Shown here piece after piece: positions 1 to 7,607 of a DNA stretch of 64,000 nucleotides. The notes under the pieces were generated by a model. The model saw only the letters and a list, made by a program, of their open reading frames with translations, was not told the DNA's origin and did not search any database. The position numbers and the translations under genes were made by a program. Origin of the DNA: a virus; the IMG/VR virus record IMGVR_UViG_3300017917_004093, positions 1 to 64,000 of that record. One strand, 5' to 3'. How positions within the stretch are numbered: position 1 is the stretch's first letter; each line of letters starts with the position of its first letter.

Positions 1-189
1 GAGTCGTTCATTGGTGGCTATCACATAGAATTCTTGCAGTTCCCTGCTGCCCTGCTCAGAACTACCCCAGCGAATCATTAGGTAGTTTGAAAACTTTTTC
101 TTTTCTTCGGCTGTGAGTTCGTCGTAGAATGTTCTGACCTTGTGGTCAAACATTTTCATTTCGTTGGCAATATTTAGTTTATCACTCAT
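1..189 (-). CDS. Partial N-terminus, possible clamp-loader small subunit (gp62-like)
   Basis: The first 63 residues of a minus-strand gene that runs off the left edge. It starts with ATG at 189 and overlaps the preceding stop by 8 nt. The reading begins MSDKLNIANEMKMFDHKVRT and continues with a charged helix and a YLMIRWGSS segment followed by ELQEFYVIATNERL. That pattern is reminiscent of the gp62 clamp-loader subunit of environmental T4-like phages, which would load the sliding clamp with gp44. This is a memory-based resemblance without a catalytic motif. It could equally be another conserved replication-region protein. Confidence 0.4.
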   Translation of the reverse strand, partial: MSDKLNIANEMKMFDHKVRTFYDELTAEEKKKFSNYLMIRWGSSEQGSRELQEFYVIATNERL

Positions 190-445
190 ACTCAATTATG
201 ACATCGTCGCCTTCGGGCCAGGCTCTATATTTTCTTTTCATGTAGGCAGTGAGATGCTTTTGTCGCATGCCCAGCGCATTTGTAGTATGATTTTCAAATA
301 TACTGACCAGTTCGTATCCTTCCACGCCGTATTCGTTGAGCTTTTCCGCAAACAACTGATCTTCGTTGTAAACAGCATCATAATCGCTTTTGACACATGT
401 GTACTGCCATCTTGTGCGCTTGGGATTTTCATTATACTTGTTCAT
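182..445 (-). CDS. Small DUF4177-like protein
   Basis: An 87-aa protein. I chose the ATG at 445 because it overlaps the upstream stop (ATGAACAAGTATAA) in the usual coupled manner; an upstream in-frame start would overlap that gene further. The core reads WQYTC, then LNEYGVEGYELVSIFEN, then a basic KRKYRAWPEG end. This W-x-Y plus 'LN..G.EGWELV' layout matches the small DUF4177-type fold seen in many bacteria and phages. No enzymatic role is known or implied. It belongs to a tightly overlapped run of five small genes. Confidence 0.55.
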   Translation of the reverse strand: MNKYNENPKRTRWQYTCVKSDYDAVYNEDQLFAEKLNEYGVEGYELVSIFENHTTNALGMRQKHLTAYMKRKYRAWPEGDDVIIEYE

Positions 446-680
446 GAGTTTTTCTAAGATTATACAGCACAAACAGTTTGTCCAACAACTCTTTCATGTC
501 CTCATGCTGCTCACACATTATGAGAACTTGATTTATTTCGCTACGGTATATGTCCATTTCTGGACTAACTACGGTAGCATAGCCCACAATCTGCCGATCT
601 GTTTTACCAAACTCACGGGCATACACACGGCCGCCTTCGCGTTCGTAAATGTAAGTGGCGCCTGGCTTAAGGGTTCCCAT
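432..680 (-). CDS. Conserved small phage protein
   Basis: An 82-aa protein starting at ATG 680, which overlaps the TAA of the 49-aa gene upstream. It opens MGTLKPGATYIYEREGG and continues RVYAREFGKTDRQIVGY, a compact beta-rich pattern that recurs in environmental T4-like phages. A longer in-frame reading to 788 exists, but its extra residues are only the shadow of the 49-aa gene. Function unknown. The C-terminal half is helical and charged. Confidence 0.6.
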   Translation of the reverse strand: MGTLKPGATYIYEREGGRVYAREFGKTDRQIVGYATVVSPEMDIYRSEINQVLIMCEQHEDMKELLDKLFVLYNLRKTHEQV

Positions 681-816
681 ACTTGTAACCGTATTGCAGA
701 TGTGCCCAGCGCAGAAATCTTTCCAGCTGCTGCCTATCGTCGGGATAGCTTTCCAAATAGATTCTGACCAGTCGGTCAAAGGTTTCAAACATCTGCGGTT
801 CTGAGTATTTGGTCAT
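667..816 (-). CDS. 49-aa small protein
   Basis: A short reading frame beginning at ATG 816, directly after the stop of the upstream gene (TAA at 819-817), and ending at 667, where it overlaps the next start by 14 nt. It encodes MTKYSEPQMFETFDRLVRIY followed by a charged helix and LRWAHLQYGYKYGNP. Its exact fit between two genes, with coupled start and stop, is the main evidence that it is real. It looks like a small helical protein; function unknown. Confidence 0.6.
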   Translation of the reverse strand: MTKYSEPQMFETFDRLVRIYLESYPDDRQQLERFLRWAHLQYGYKYGNP

Positions 817-1317
817 TTACCAGGCCTTGTTATAGTCCACAATCTCACAGTTGCGACTGATGTCTTTTACAAAGTAAATGCACTGTGGCTTTTTTCCGTC
901 TGTGACGGGCACACACAGCATCTGTCCATTTTTAAGTTTAGGTGCATACCATGTGACTTCTTGATACACATCCACAATTTCAATGGGCGGGAAACTGGGT
1001 CTAAAACTGCTGAGAGGGTTGAACTCAAACACTTTAAAACCTCGATCATTGATGGATGTAAGTGGCAACATTTCTAGATCGCCCAGATCGGGTTCTCCGA
1101 TCAACACTTGCCAGTCCATGGGCATTTTGATTCGATGTTGCCCCACCTGCAATACCAGCGCCGGGGCAGTAAAGCTTTCAAGAAAAATCAAGGGAATGTA
1201 TTGATAGTCTGGATCCGCAGGCGTGGAGTTGTCCAGTATGGCAAAACGCATGTCGTCGATTTCTTCGGGCAAGTGATCTAGGTCAAAGCTTTCATTGTCT
1301 AAAGTTAAAATTCTCAT
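817..1317 (-). CDS. Conserved hypothetical protein with its own leaderless promoter
   Basis: A 166-aa protein of unknown function. It starts MRILTLDNESFDLDHLPEEI and includes a YIPLIFLESF segment, a proline-rich middle and a C-terminal LKNGQMLCVPVTDGKKPQ stretch. No catalytic motif is visible. A sigma70-type promoter lies exactly 6 bp upstream of the ATG, with no Shine-Dalgarno sequence, so the mRNA is predicted to be leaderless. The 18-bp gap to the preceding gene is filled by the -10 box and part of the spacer. It is the first of a run of five coupled small genes. Confidence 0.65.
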   Translation of the reverse strand: MRILTLDNESFDLDHLPEEIDDMRFAILDNSTPADPDYQYIPLIFLESFTAPALVLQVGQHRIKMPMDWQVLIGEPDLGDLEMLPLTSINDRGFKVFEFNPLSSFRPSFPPIEIVDVYQEVTWYAPKLKNGQMLCVPVTDGKKPQCIYFVKDISRNCEIVDYNKAW

Positions 1318-1323
1318 ATTGTA

Positions 1324-1352
1324 ATTTTACTGTAGTTACATCAAGAAGTCAA
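1324..1352 (-). promoter_or_regulatory. sigma70-type promoter, leaderless geometry
   Basis: Minus strand: -35 TTGACT (1352-1347), 17-bp spacer, -10 TAAAAT (1329-1324), then six bases and the ATG at 1317. The expected start site is the A of the ATG. The promoter overlaps the end of the upstream gene. Confidence 0.65.
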
Positions 1353-1944
1353 CACTTTCTATTAGTGTTCTAGTCTCTTGTGCAAAGCGTTTCTGCCATT
1401 CTGGATCATCGGTATGGAATCCTGGAGAGGCTTTCCATGCGGGATAAGTTGCAAGATTTGTGGGAGTCATTCTATATGAGAAATTTCCTAATATTTTTTG
1501 CACCCAAAAATTCTGTCTAGACAAGTCATTAAACAGCAGATTTAATGTCCACGCATAGGGTATACGCTTGAACTCAAGCAAAGATAACAGCCCACAAACC
1601 ACACTGCAATCTTTGATCAACAACATATTTTCAGAACAATGTATTTTATACATGTCGGCCAACAGTTGTTGATCTGAAGATGCATGCACTGTGTTGGAGC
1701 CGGTAATCCACCCGGTTTTGTGTTCAAATTCTAATCTGTTGGGTTCAGTGAATCCTAGCACCACTGCATCAGGCTGTTGCTCCAGCCCCCGGTAGAACTG
1801 GTGAGTGATAATACCGTTGCTGGCGCCCGACACACTGTACATCAACACATTGTATTCAGGAAACATTTCGCTCCAGTGTTGATCCGGATAGTCTTCATCG
1901 GGATGCATAAAACTGTCGCCTACTACCAACAATTTTTTCTTCAC
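1336..1944 (-). CDS. SGNH/GDSL-like hydrolase-fold protein
   Basis: A 202-aa protein. The start is probably GTG at 1944, overlapping the UvsW stop as GTGA; residues upstream of that are UvsW read out of frame. The N-terminus KKKLLVVGDSF carries the GDS nucleophile block of SGNH hydrolases at residues 9-11, and a later VSGASNG fits the second (Gly) block. The C-terminal block is less clear: HTDDPEWQKRFA is present but a canonical DxxH is not obvious, so activity is uncertain. A second SGNH-type protein lies in the glycan region at 18503. Possible roles are removal of O-acetyl or other acyl groups from surface glycans. Confidence 0.55.
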   Translation of the reverse strand: MKKKLLVVGDSFMHPDEDYPDQHWSEMFPEYNVLMYSVSGASNGIITHQFYRGLEQQPDAVVLGFTEPNRLEFEHKTGWITGSNTVHASSDQQLLADMYKIHCSENMLLIKDCSVVCGLLSLLEFKRIPYAWTLNLLFNDLSRQNFWVQKILGNFSYRMTPTNLATYPAWKASPGFHTDDPEWQKRFAQETRTLIESVDFLM

Positions 1945-3410
1945 TTGATGGTCATCCAGTCTAGCTTTTCTTGTGTGAATGGATAGTTGGCTTCTCGATA
2001 ATAAGCTTTGCGTTTGGTCAGATGTCGCTTGGCAAACTTGCAGGTAGAAGTAACATCCCAAATTTGAACATGGTCTTTGTCTTCGGCCTTGCGAATTCCG
2101 CGACCGATACTTTGTATTACTCTAACAAAACTTTTTCCAGGTTCTACCAAAACCAAGTTAAAGATTCTGGGTATGTTGATGCCCACAGCAGCCACACCGT
2201 AAGTGGCCACGATGATTTTGTCTGTGGCTTCTGCAATTGAATCATATTCTTCCTGCCTGTCTTTGGCCTTGGTTGACCCACTTACAAACACAGCACCATC
2301 GCCTAGTCGTTGTATCAATGCTTGTCCTGCTGAAATACGATCTACCAGTACCAAGGTATTGCCAGTTTCGTTGACTTGGCGTACCAGTTTTGCAATTGTG
2401 TCCAGACGCCCCGACTCTTCCAACAAGTATTTGAGCTCGCTTTGATAGTCCTTGTATTCAACATGGTCTTGCAATTGCACAATGTTCACATGGCAATTGG
2501 CCAGCACACCCTGTTGTTGCAGCTCGTTGGCCGACAGTTTGCCGATAACAGGACCCAAGCTTACCAACAATGCTTGGCTTTCGAACTTTTCTTTGGGTAT
2601 AGTACCTGTGAGTCCCCAGCGGATCGGAATCTTGGCCATAACTCCGGTCAGCAAGGTTTTCAGTGCATCAGCTTTGGCCATGTGCACTTCGTCTACCATG
2701 ACGCACACCACATCTTCAATAAAGTCTTGTATGGTAATGTCGGCTGTGCCCGACTTGGTGTTTTTCAACAGCACGTTCAAGCTTTGCCAGGTGCAAATAG
2801 TGTGCTGGTGCCCGTGTTCTTTGCGGTCGCCAAAATACACACCCACATCCAAGCCCACATTGCGATAGTCTTTTTCTGTTTGGGTAACCAAACTTTTGTT
2901 GGGCACAATCACAATTGATCGACCATGAGCTTGCACTGCCGCACTCAGGGTAGCAGTCATAATGGTTTTACCTGCACCTGTGGCCACTTCCTGAATGCAC
3001 TGCGGATTTTGCAAAAAGTTGTTGACAATTTCCACTTGATAATCGCGCAGCATGATGGATTCACCTTCAGCAGGGTGACCTTTGGGCCATGATCGGTGTG
3101 CCCAGCTGTGTTCTTCTACCTGTTGAAATTCAAATGAAGTAGAATAATCTCGTTGATCATCTATTTCAATGTCATAGTTCATACGCTCCAACAGCGGCAC
3201 AATTTCTGGCAGTAAATTTGTGTAGGTACTGCCGCCCAGTTGAAAATAGCTTACTTTGCCATCCCAACGCCCCAGTCTCACAGCGGGAAGATATCTTGCA
3301 TAAGGTACATCGTATTTGAATGCATTGACCAAGGCACGGCGTGCATCTAGATCAAGACCATCTAGCTTGATGTTGACTTCATCGCGAATTACTATAGTTG
3401 CTTGTTTCAT
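1941..3410 (-). CDS. uvsW: UvsW-like superfamily 2 DNA helicase
   Basis: A 489-aa helicase that in T4 reverses stalled forks, promotes branch migration and unwinds R-loops, helping the switch to recombination-dependent replication. Visible motifs are Walker A ATGAGKT (residues 143-149), DEVH (240-243), motif III GLTGT, and motif VI QSIGRGIRK (433-441). The N-terminal 110 residues match the UvsW DNA-binding extension (AVRLGRWDGKVSYF). The start at ATG 3410 overlaps the upstream stop as ATGA. Length agrees with T4 UvsW (about 500 aa). Confidence 0.93.
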   Translation of the reverse strand: MKQATIVIRDEVNIKLDGLDLDARRALVNAFKYDVPYARYLPAVRLGRWDGKVSYFQLGGSTYTNLLPEIVPLLERMNYDIEIDDQRDYSTSFEFQQVEEHSWAHRSWPKGHPAEGESIMLRDYQVEIVNNFLQNPQCIQEVATGAGKTIMTATLSAAVQAHGRSIVIVPNKSLVTQTEKDYRNVGLDVGVYFGDRKEHGHQHTICTWQSLNVLLKNTKSGTADITIQDFIEDVVCVMVDEVHMAKADALKTLLTGVMAKIPIRWGLTGTIPKEKFESQALLVSLGPVIGKLSANELQQQGVLANCHVNIVQLQDHVEYKDYQSELKYLLEESGRLDTIAKLVRQVNETGNTLVLVDRISAGQALIQRLGDGAVFVSGSTKAKDRQEEYDSIAEATDKIIVATYGVAAVGINIPRIFNLVLVEPGKSFVRVIQSIGRGIRKAEDKDHVQIWDVTSTCKFAKRHLTKRKAYYREANYPFTQEKLDWMTIK

Positions 3411-4264
3411 TGAAAAAATTTGACCTGCTGAACCCACTGTCGTTTGGTAATCTCAAACAATAACTTTTCCCGATCTCCGTTGAACTCCAAATCGGCCACT
3501 GGAAACCTCAGTGGTTGTGCCTTGATATTATACACACTTGTGATGCCATGTGCAACAAAAAATTCACGATGTTGGTCAATATAATGCTGTACAGTTCCAT
3601 ATACTTCGCTCAGATCTCTATCGTAAAACTGAACATTGAAGTCGGCACTGTAGTAACCAAATGGTTTAAAAGCATCATCACCGATGTATTGATCGTTGTC
3701 GTGTGCTAGATCTTCTGCTGTTTTACCAATTTCACAATAGTTAAGATACACAGTACCAAAAGAAATTTGAGAATCTCCATACATGCCCTGTAATTCAGGA
3801 GTCAGCTGATGAGTTTTAGGCATACCAAACCATGTGCAAACAAATCTAGGCCTCGAACCTGCTGCTACACTTTCACATCTGTGCACAGCTAAATTTAATT
3901 CTGCCAAGGCCTGTTTAACACTTTGTGGTGCCCGTTGCCAATAATCACTGTTTTGCTGATCCAACAAACCGTGATAGCGTTCAAAAATGTTGTGCAAGTA
4001 GTTCAAACAGTCTTGTGTATAATCAAATGGTCTTTCTATGATAGGTTCCCAAGCATTAATGGTCGAAATGCACTGTTGAATATCAGACACTGCACGTTCA
4101 CGTTGAGTTATCAAAGAACCAAATCCGTAGAATCTGTTGGGGTGATCCAATGGCCAAGTCAAACGTTCATGCATGCGTTGAGACCATAGTTCGGCCATGG
4201 GTGTGTTTCTTACACGAAAATTCAGTGTGATTGGGTCCTGTTGGCCCAGGGTAATCTCTAGCAT
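3407..4264 (-). CDS. Conserved hypothetical, paralogue of the protein at 15919
   Basis: A 285-aa protein with no recognised domain. It shares a diagnostic order of segments with the 271-aa protein between uvsX and gp32: TQDCLNYLHNIFER, then KQALAELNLAVHRCES, then a C-terminal aromatic half with YLNYCEIGK. Both neighbour recombination genes. A sigma70-type promoter ends 6 bp before the ATG at 4264 and no Shine-Dalgarno sequence is present, so a leaderless mRNA is predicted. UvsW follows with an ATGA overlap, suggesting co-expression. Confidence 0.7.
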   Translation of the reverse strand: MLEITLGQQDPITLNFRVRNTPMAELWSQRMHERLTWPLDHPNRFYGFGSLITQRERAVSDIQQCISTINAWEPIIERPFDYTQDCLNYLHNIFERYHGLLDQQNSDYWQRAPQSVKQALAELNLAVHRCESVAAGSRPRFVCTWFGMPKTHQLTPELQGMYGDSQISFGTVYLNYCEIGKTAEDLAHDNDQYIGDDAFKPFGYYSADFNVQFYDRDLSEVYGTVQHYIDQHREFFVAHGITSVYNIKAQPLRFPVADLEFNGDREKLLFEITKRQWVQQVKFFQ

Positions 4265-4270
4265 GATAGC

Positions 4271-4299
4271 AATATATACTTACCGTTGTATAAAGTCAA
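4271..4299 (-). promoter_or_regulatory. sigma70-type promoter, leaderless geometry
   Basis: Minus strand: -35 TTGACT (4299-4294), 17-bp spacer, -10 TATATT (4276-4271), six bases, then ATG at 4264. It sits just after the terminator at 4304-4323, so it starts a new transcription unit containing the 285-aa gene and uvsW. Confidence 0.7.
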
Positions 4300-4303
4300 A
4301 AAA

Positions 4304-4323
4304 ACAGGCACCGAAGTGCCTGT
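4304..4323 (-). terminator. Intrinsic terminator with UUCG loop
   Basis: Perfect 8-bp stem ACAGGCAC/GTGCCTGT closed by a TTCG tetraloop on the minus strand and followed by seven T residues. It ends the unit made by the P-loop ATPase and the three small genes downstream of it. Confidence 0.88.
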
Positions 4324-4356
4324 GTAAAGAATTGCCGAAGCAATCCAGGAGCTAAC

Positions 4357-4512
4357 TTATTTGCCGCAAATTTTTAAAATGTCGTCTGCTGATCTACCAG
4401 TCCATGAATAACCGATCTTGCATTGAGCTTTTTGATATTCGGTAACTGCAATGCCCACAAACATAAATGACAGCACAGTTACACTTCCAATAACAATCCA
4501 TTTGAGTTCCAT
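4357..4512 (-). CDS. 51-aa single-pass membrane protein
   Basis: A small frame from ATG 4512 to a TAA ending at 4357. It begins MELKWIVIGSVTVLSFMFVG, a clear single transmembrane helix with the basic residue near the N-terminus, followed by a soluble tail containing two cysteines (AQCKIGYSW and LKICGK). The start overlaps the stop of the preceding 33-aa gene as TAATG. The terminator follows 33 bp downstream. Function unknown. Confidence 0.65.
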   Translation of the reverse strand: MELKWIVIGSVTVLSFMFVGIAVTEYQKAQCKIGYSWTGRSADDILKICGK

Positions 4513-4613
4513 TATTTGGCCTTTACCACAGTGAAGCCTTGATCTGAATATATGTCCGCTTCGTTCTTGTCACACAAAAACAAAAACACTTCACCGTCCC
4601 AAACTTGATACAT
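4512..4613 (-). CDS. 33-aa small protein
   Basis: A short frame from ATG 4613 preceded by AAGGAAT, a reasonable Shine-Dalgarno sequence. It encodes MYQVWDGEVFLFLCDKNEAD followed by a short polar tail, and its stop overlaps the next start as TAATG. The tight coupling on the downstream side and the plausible ribosome-binding site support it. Function unknown. Confidence 0.5.
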   Translation of the reverse strand: MYQVWDGEVFLFLCDKNEADIYSDQGFTVVKAK

Positions 4614-4621
4614 GATATTCC

Positions 4622-4963
4622 TTACTTTTTCAACACTTCAAAAGTATGACCGTATTCGGCCAGAAACTTGTCATACAGCACACTTACACCTGCCACAACA
4701 TAAAAAGCCAGTACAACACTCACTGACAACACATAAGCACCTTGATTTGATCCAGTGGGCGAAATGTCCTTTTCGTTGATTAGCAACACAATTGCTGTGC
4801 CCAGGGCCGAAAAAAATGCGCTGGCTAGTGCAACAAATACAGCAACATTGAAATCGCCAGCAATCATTTGCTTGGTAGATGCAAACATTCCGGTGCCGCG
4901 GCCAAAAATTTTGGCAAAAATCCAAGCAACAAATTTACCGTAAATTTTAATGCGTTGAACCAT
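4622..4963 (-). CDS. Small two-helix membrane protein
   Basis: A 113-aa protein with a basic, amphipathic N-terminus and two hydrophobic segments (VAVFVALASAFFSALGTAIV and a second around VLSVSVVLAFYVVAGVSVLY), so probably an inner-membrane protein. The start at 4963 is preceded by AAGGAGAG. It lies 9 bp after the P-loop ATPase in the same transcription unit. Holin is one possibility given size and topology, but the conserved soluble ends and early-type promoter do not favour it. Function unresolved. Confidence 0.6.
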   Translation of the reverse strand: MVQRIKIYGKFVAWIFAKIFGRGTGMFASTKQMIAGDFNVAVFVALASAFFSALGTAIVLLINEKDISPTGSNQGAYVLSVSVVLAFYVVAGVSVLYDKFLAEYGHTFEVLKK

Positions 4964-4972
4964 GATCTCTCC

Positions 4973-5998
4973 TTAGGCTGCAGACTTCATGCAAGTGGTT
5001 TCTGCCAGACGCTTCCAGTTAGTAACACTGAGCTTGCGCAGATCTGCAATCTTCAGCGCCATGCGCAGACTCATTTCACGCAGGCGATTCTGATTGGTGT
5101 TCATGAAGTCAATGATTTCGTCTTGCACTTCGGGCGCAAAGTCGTAGTCTGCAAACAGCACGCCGTCTTTGGCAATCTGCTTGATACGCAGAATCTTGTC
5201 ACGCATGGTGTCTAGCGTAAGGTCAAGATAGTGACAACGGCTCTGCAGAGCGTCAAGGTGATCGCGCAGCTTCTGCGACTTCATCTTGTCGAACTTCAAG
5301 TTGGTAATGAAGATCACTGAGCCTTTGAACTCGAAGCTGTCGGGAATGCCTTCTTGGCGCAAAATGCGGCTGTCAGCAAGCCAGGAAATCTTGCGCTTCT
5401 TGCCCGAGTCCAGTGCACCCTTCAGCAGGTTCAGTGCCACATCGTCCAACAGAATTGAATCGCAGTCGTCAAACACAACCACGCAGTTGGCGTCAGAGTA
5501 TTTGTACAGAGTTTGATACAGGCCAATGGGAGTGGCCGAACCTTTGACAACTTCTGCACGAAGTCGCTTGCCAGCAATCTTGTCAAACATGCAGGCTTTG
5601 TCAATTTCTTGCTCAACGCCGTAGCTCTTGCCCACACCAGGGGGTCCCGACACAATCATGGCACGAATGTCGCCACTCACACAGGCCTTGCTCATCTCAG
5701 TGAGAATGTCGAATCGTTCACGAATACGGTCCATGGCCTGTTCTTCAGTTTCAGCAACAGGGGCGGTGCGCTCTAGTTTGACTACGTTATCTTGATGCAT
5801 GGCAGTAGTATACTCGATGTCAGAAATGCTGTCAACTCGCACTCGAATGGTAGGAGGACAATTGGGGAACACACCGTTGTTGGCAACGGTAACATAGTTA
5901 CCACGAGCACCAGACTGAAAGCCTGACACCAAAGTAAACACTTGATCGGCAACAGGCTTGTTACGATACTCGCCTCGCAGCACACGAATTTGACTCAT
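4973..5998 (-). CDS. AAA-type P-loop ATPase
   Basis: A 341-aa protein with Walker A GPPGVGKS (residues 118-125), Walker B CVVVFDDCD (172-180), and a sensor-1-like VIFITNL. The N-terminal 100 residues carry no recognised fold, and the C-terminal region is helical and basic. I chose ATG 5998 because GGAG precedes it at good spacing; an upstream TTG in frame is less likely. It may act as a clamp-loader-like or remodelling ATPase, but it is not an obvious gp44. It has its own strong sigma70-type promoter with a 35-40 nt leader and heads an early-type unit. Confidence 0.75.
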   Translation of the reverse strand: MSQIRVLRGEYRNKPVADQVFTLVSGFQSGARGNYVTVANNGVFPNCPPTIRVRVDSISDIEYTTAMHQDNVVKLERTAPVAETEEQAMDRIRERFDILTEMSKACVSGDIRAMIVSGPPGVGKSYGVEQEIDKACMFDKIAGKRLRAEVVKGSATPIGLYQTLYKYSDANCVVVFDDCDSILLDDVALNLLKGALDSGKKRKISWLADSRILRQEGIPDSFEFKGSVIFITNLKFDKMKSQKLRDHLDALQSRCHYLDLTLDTMRDKILRIKQIAKDGVLFADYDFAPEVQDEIIDFMNTNQNRLREMSLRMALKIADLRKLSVTNWKRLAETTCMKSAA

Positions 5999-6043
5999 TG
6001 TTAGCTCCAAAAAATGTTGATGAAGTTTTGTTGTTATGAGTGT

Positions 6044-6072
6044 ATTGTAGCAAATCAGCGATAATTGGTCAA
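6044..6072 (-). promoter_or_regulatory. Strong sigma70-type promoter for the AAA ATPase
   Basis: Minus strand: -35 TTGACC (6072-6067), 17-bp spacer, -10 TACAAT (6049-6044) preceded by TGC. The -35 side shares TTGACCAATTA with the promoter at 41757. A leader of about 40 nt with a GGAG ribosome-binding site follows. Confidence 0.8.
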
Positions 6073-6073
6073 T

Positions 6074-6112
6074 ATAATACTAGAGTACTACTATGTAATA
6101 CACTAGTATTAT
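6074..6112. repeat. 10-bp inverted repeat upstream of a promoter
   Basis: ATAATACTAG (6074-6083) and CTAGTATTAT (6103-6112) form a perfect inverted repeat with a 19-bp centre, directly upstream of the -35 box at 6067-6072. It could be an operator or, in RNA, a hairpin. No repressor gene is visible nearby. Confidence 0.5.
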
Positions 6113-6124
6113 GTTTGACAATAA

Positions 6125-6150
6125 AAAATGGCTCCTAAGGGAGCCATTTT
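6125..6150 (-). terminator. Intrinsic terminator, probably bidirectional
   Basis: Perfect 11-bp stem AAAATGGCTCC/GGAGCCATTTT with a 4-nt loop and A/T tracts on both sides, 25 bp downstream of the 214-aa gene. Confidence 0.88.
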
Positions 6151-6174
6151 ATGGATTTACAATTGTTAGTACTA

Positions 6175-6819
6175 TTAAACAAAACTTGCGGCTGCAAAAT
6201 CAAAATTCAGTGTGTCACCGGTTTGTAAAGTCCACCACCATGTGCCGGGCCACGAGGTTCTATCTGGAGTCACCGGAGTTCCGTTCAGCACAACATTGGT
6301 TCTAGGATCTGGGGACAGATTTTGAAAATTGTCAGCAGAACCATCAATAAGGGGTAGACAATTGTGGGCAGCACTCAAACTTTTTCTTTGTTCGTTTGTG
6401 GTAGATGGATCCAAAAACAAAGCTTCATCTGCAGCACTAAACGGTGGCACAGCACGGGCTGCATACACAGCATATCGTTGCTCCAGTGTGATACTGGAGC
6501 CGGTCAAGAAGTCGAATTCTTCAGTGGTGTAGATGGGGTTACGACGTTTTATCCAATTTGCGGTATGATTTGCAAATATCACGGTGCCATTGGTCACAGA
6601 GTAACTCATGGATTTGTTGCCCACAAAATCCATTGGTATTGCAAATGAACACAAATTGGCTACCTGTGAATTGAGATCGGGATCAGGCAAGCTGGGCACA
6701 GGATGTGCCTGTGTAGGTACTGTGCCGCTGAATACTGTGACACCGTCCAGTGTTACCGTGATAGCAGCATCGGTTTCGCCGTAGGCCAGACCTTTGATAT
6801 TGACAGTTCTGTTGCTCAT
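6175..6819 (-). CDS. Hypothetical protein, possibly a virion component
   Basis: A 214-aa protein of unknown function. The N-terminal third is beta-rich (VNIKGLAYGETDAAITVTLD), like small carbohydrate-binding or fibre-associated modules. The middle has WIKRRNPIYTTEEFDFLTG, and the end includes a WPGTWWWTLQTGDTLNFDF segment. A T4-type late promoter (GATAAATA) and a GAGGG ribosome-binding site precede the ATG at 6819, and a terminator follows. It is therefore probably a late single-gene unit, and a structural or adhesion role is inferred only from that. Confidence 0.6.
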   Translation of the reverse strand: MSNRTVNIKGLAYGETDAAITVTLDGVTVFSGTVPTQAHPVPSLPDPDLNSQVANLCSFAIPMDFVGNKSMSYSVTNGTVIFANHTANWIKRRNPIYTTEEFDFLTGSSITLEQRYAVYAARAVPPFSAADEALFLDPSTTNEQRKSLSAAHNCLPLIDGSADNFQNLSPDPRTNVVLNGTPVTPDRTSWPGTWWWTLQTGDTLNFDFAAASFV

Positions 6820-6839
6820 TTTTCAAACCCTCTTTGTTT

Positions 6840-6847
6840 TATTTATC
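6840..6847 (-). promoter_or_regulatory. T4-type late promoter
   Basis: GATAAATA on the minus strand. The predicted start at about 6834 gives a 15-nt leader containing GAGGG ahead of the ATG at 6819. Confidence 0.6.
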
Positions 6848-7607
6848 ATCTCCAGTGCTGTACAATCACAGGGTCTGCCAATGAGTCGGGCTTGGGCTGT
6901 CCGTGAAAAACCAAAATACTGGCACAATTCAACGCAGTACCAGTGTTGGGATTCATGTGTTTTCTTTGCCTAAAATCCCAGCCACCATCCAAACATTCCC
7001 ATTTCCAACTTCGCACTAATCTTTCATTGAAAAAACGGCGTCGAGTTTGATCAATTGTGTGGCTCAAAAAGTCCTGGTCTCCGGGATATTGTTTTTGCAA
7101 TAACGCAAAATTTTGTTTGCTAAAGGTTTGCCATACATCACTGAATGAGTTGGTATTCCACCACATCACACTGCTGTTGATTCCTGTGTGTTGTGGTCGC
7201 CACAAGTATTTGAAATCTTTGGGCGCCCATAGGTACTGCATGGGCAAATGTGTAATCCAATCTATATTGTCAGTGATCACAGTGTCCAAGTCAAAATACA
7301 GCAAAGGACCAGCATGATGTGCCGGATCAAATAATTGCAGTTTGTACCACCAACCTTTTTTGGCTCCGCTTACACCCATGTCTTTTAATTCGTGTTTGAT
7401 CATGTGGGAGGGCACTTTTCTGTCATGTTCTGTATAAACGTGCATTACAATGCCCTGCGAAAGATGCCGCGACAACATGTTGTAGAGTTTTTCTACATAA
7501 ACCCAACTGTATAAAGTTCCGTGGATCAAGCAGGCACAGTGAATTGGGCCCTGAGGTGGCCTTCCTTGTTCTGTTATCTGACTTACAATTCTAGCCTTTT
7601 TGCCCAT
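6846..7607 (-). CDS. Glycosyltransferase-like protein (DxD)
   Basis: A 253-aa protein with GT-A-like features: an N-terminal HCACLIHGTLYSWVYVEKLY strand-helix, a FDLDTVI metal-binding motif (residues 105-111) and a later PGDQDFLS, the pattern of nucleotide-sugar transferases in the GT8/GT32 neighbourhood. It probably transfers a sugar in the cytoplasm. It overlaps the capsule-synthesis-like gene upstream by 25 nt and ends the leftmost glycan operon. The acceptor is unknown. Confidence 0.75.
   Translation of the reverse strand: MGKKARIVSQITEQGRPPQGPIHCACLIHGTLYSWVYVEKLYNMLSRHLSQGIVMHVYTEHDRKVPSHMIKHELKDMGVSGAKKGWWYKLQLFDPAHHAGPLLYFDLDTVITDNIDWITHLPMQYLWAPKDFKYLWRPQHTGINSSVMWWNTNSFSDVWQTFSKQNFALLQKQYPGDQDFLSHTIDQTRRRFFNERLVRSWKWECLDGGWDFRQRKHMNPNTGTALNCASILVFHGQPKPDSLADPVIVQHWR

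Noticed and set aside
681-788. N-terminal extension of the 82-aa protein to 788
   Set aside because: The extra residues are another frame of the 49-aa gene at 667-816, which fits exactly between its neighbours. The coupled ATG at 680 is the better start.
2376-2918. Plus-strand frame of 180 aa opposite uvsW
   Set aside because: It lies wholly inside uvsW on the opposite strand and has low-complexity composition typical of a shadow. No start signals.
4622-4963. Holin
   Set aside because: Two transmembrane helices fit, but it is in an early-type unit with an ATPase and no lysis enzyme is near.
4973-5998. Clamp-loader large subunit gp44
   Set aside because: The P-loop and Walker B are present, but the layout (long N-terminal domain, no obvious arginine-finger SRC motif) does not match gp44.
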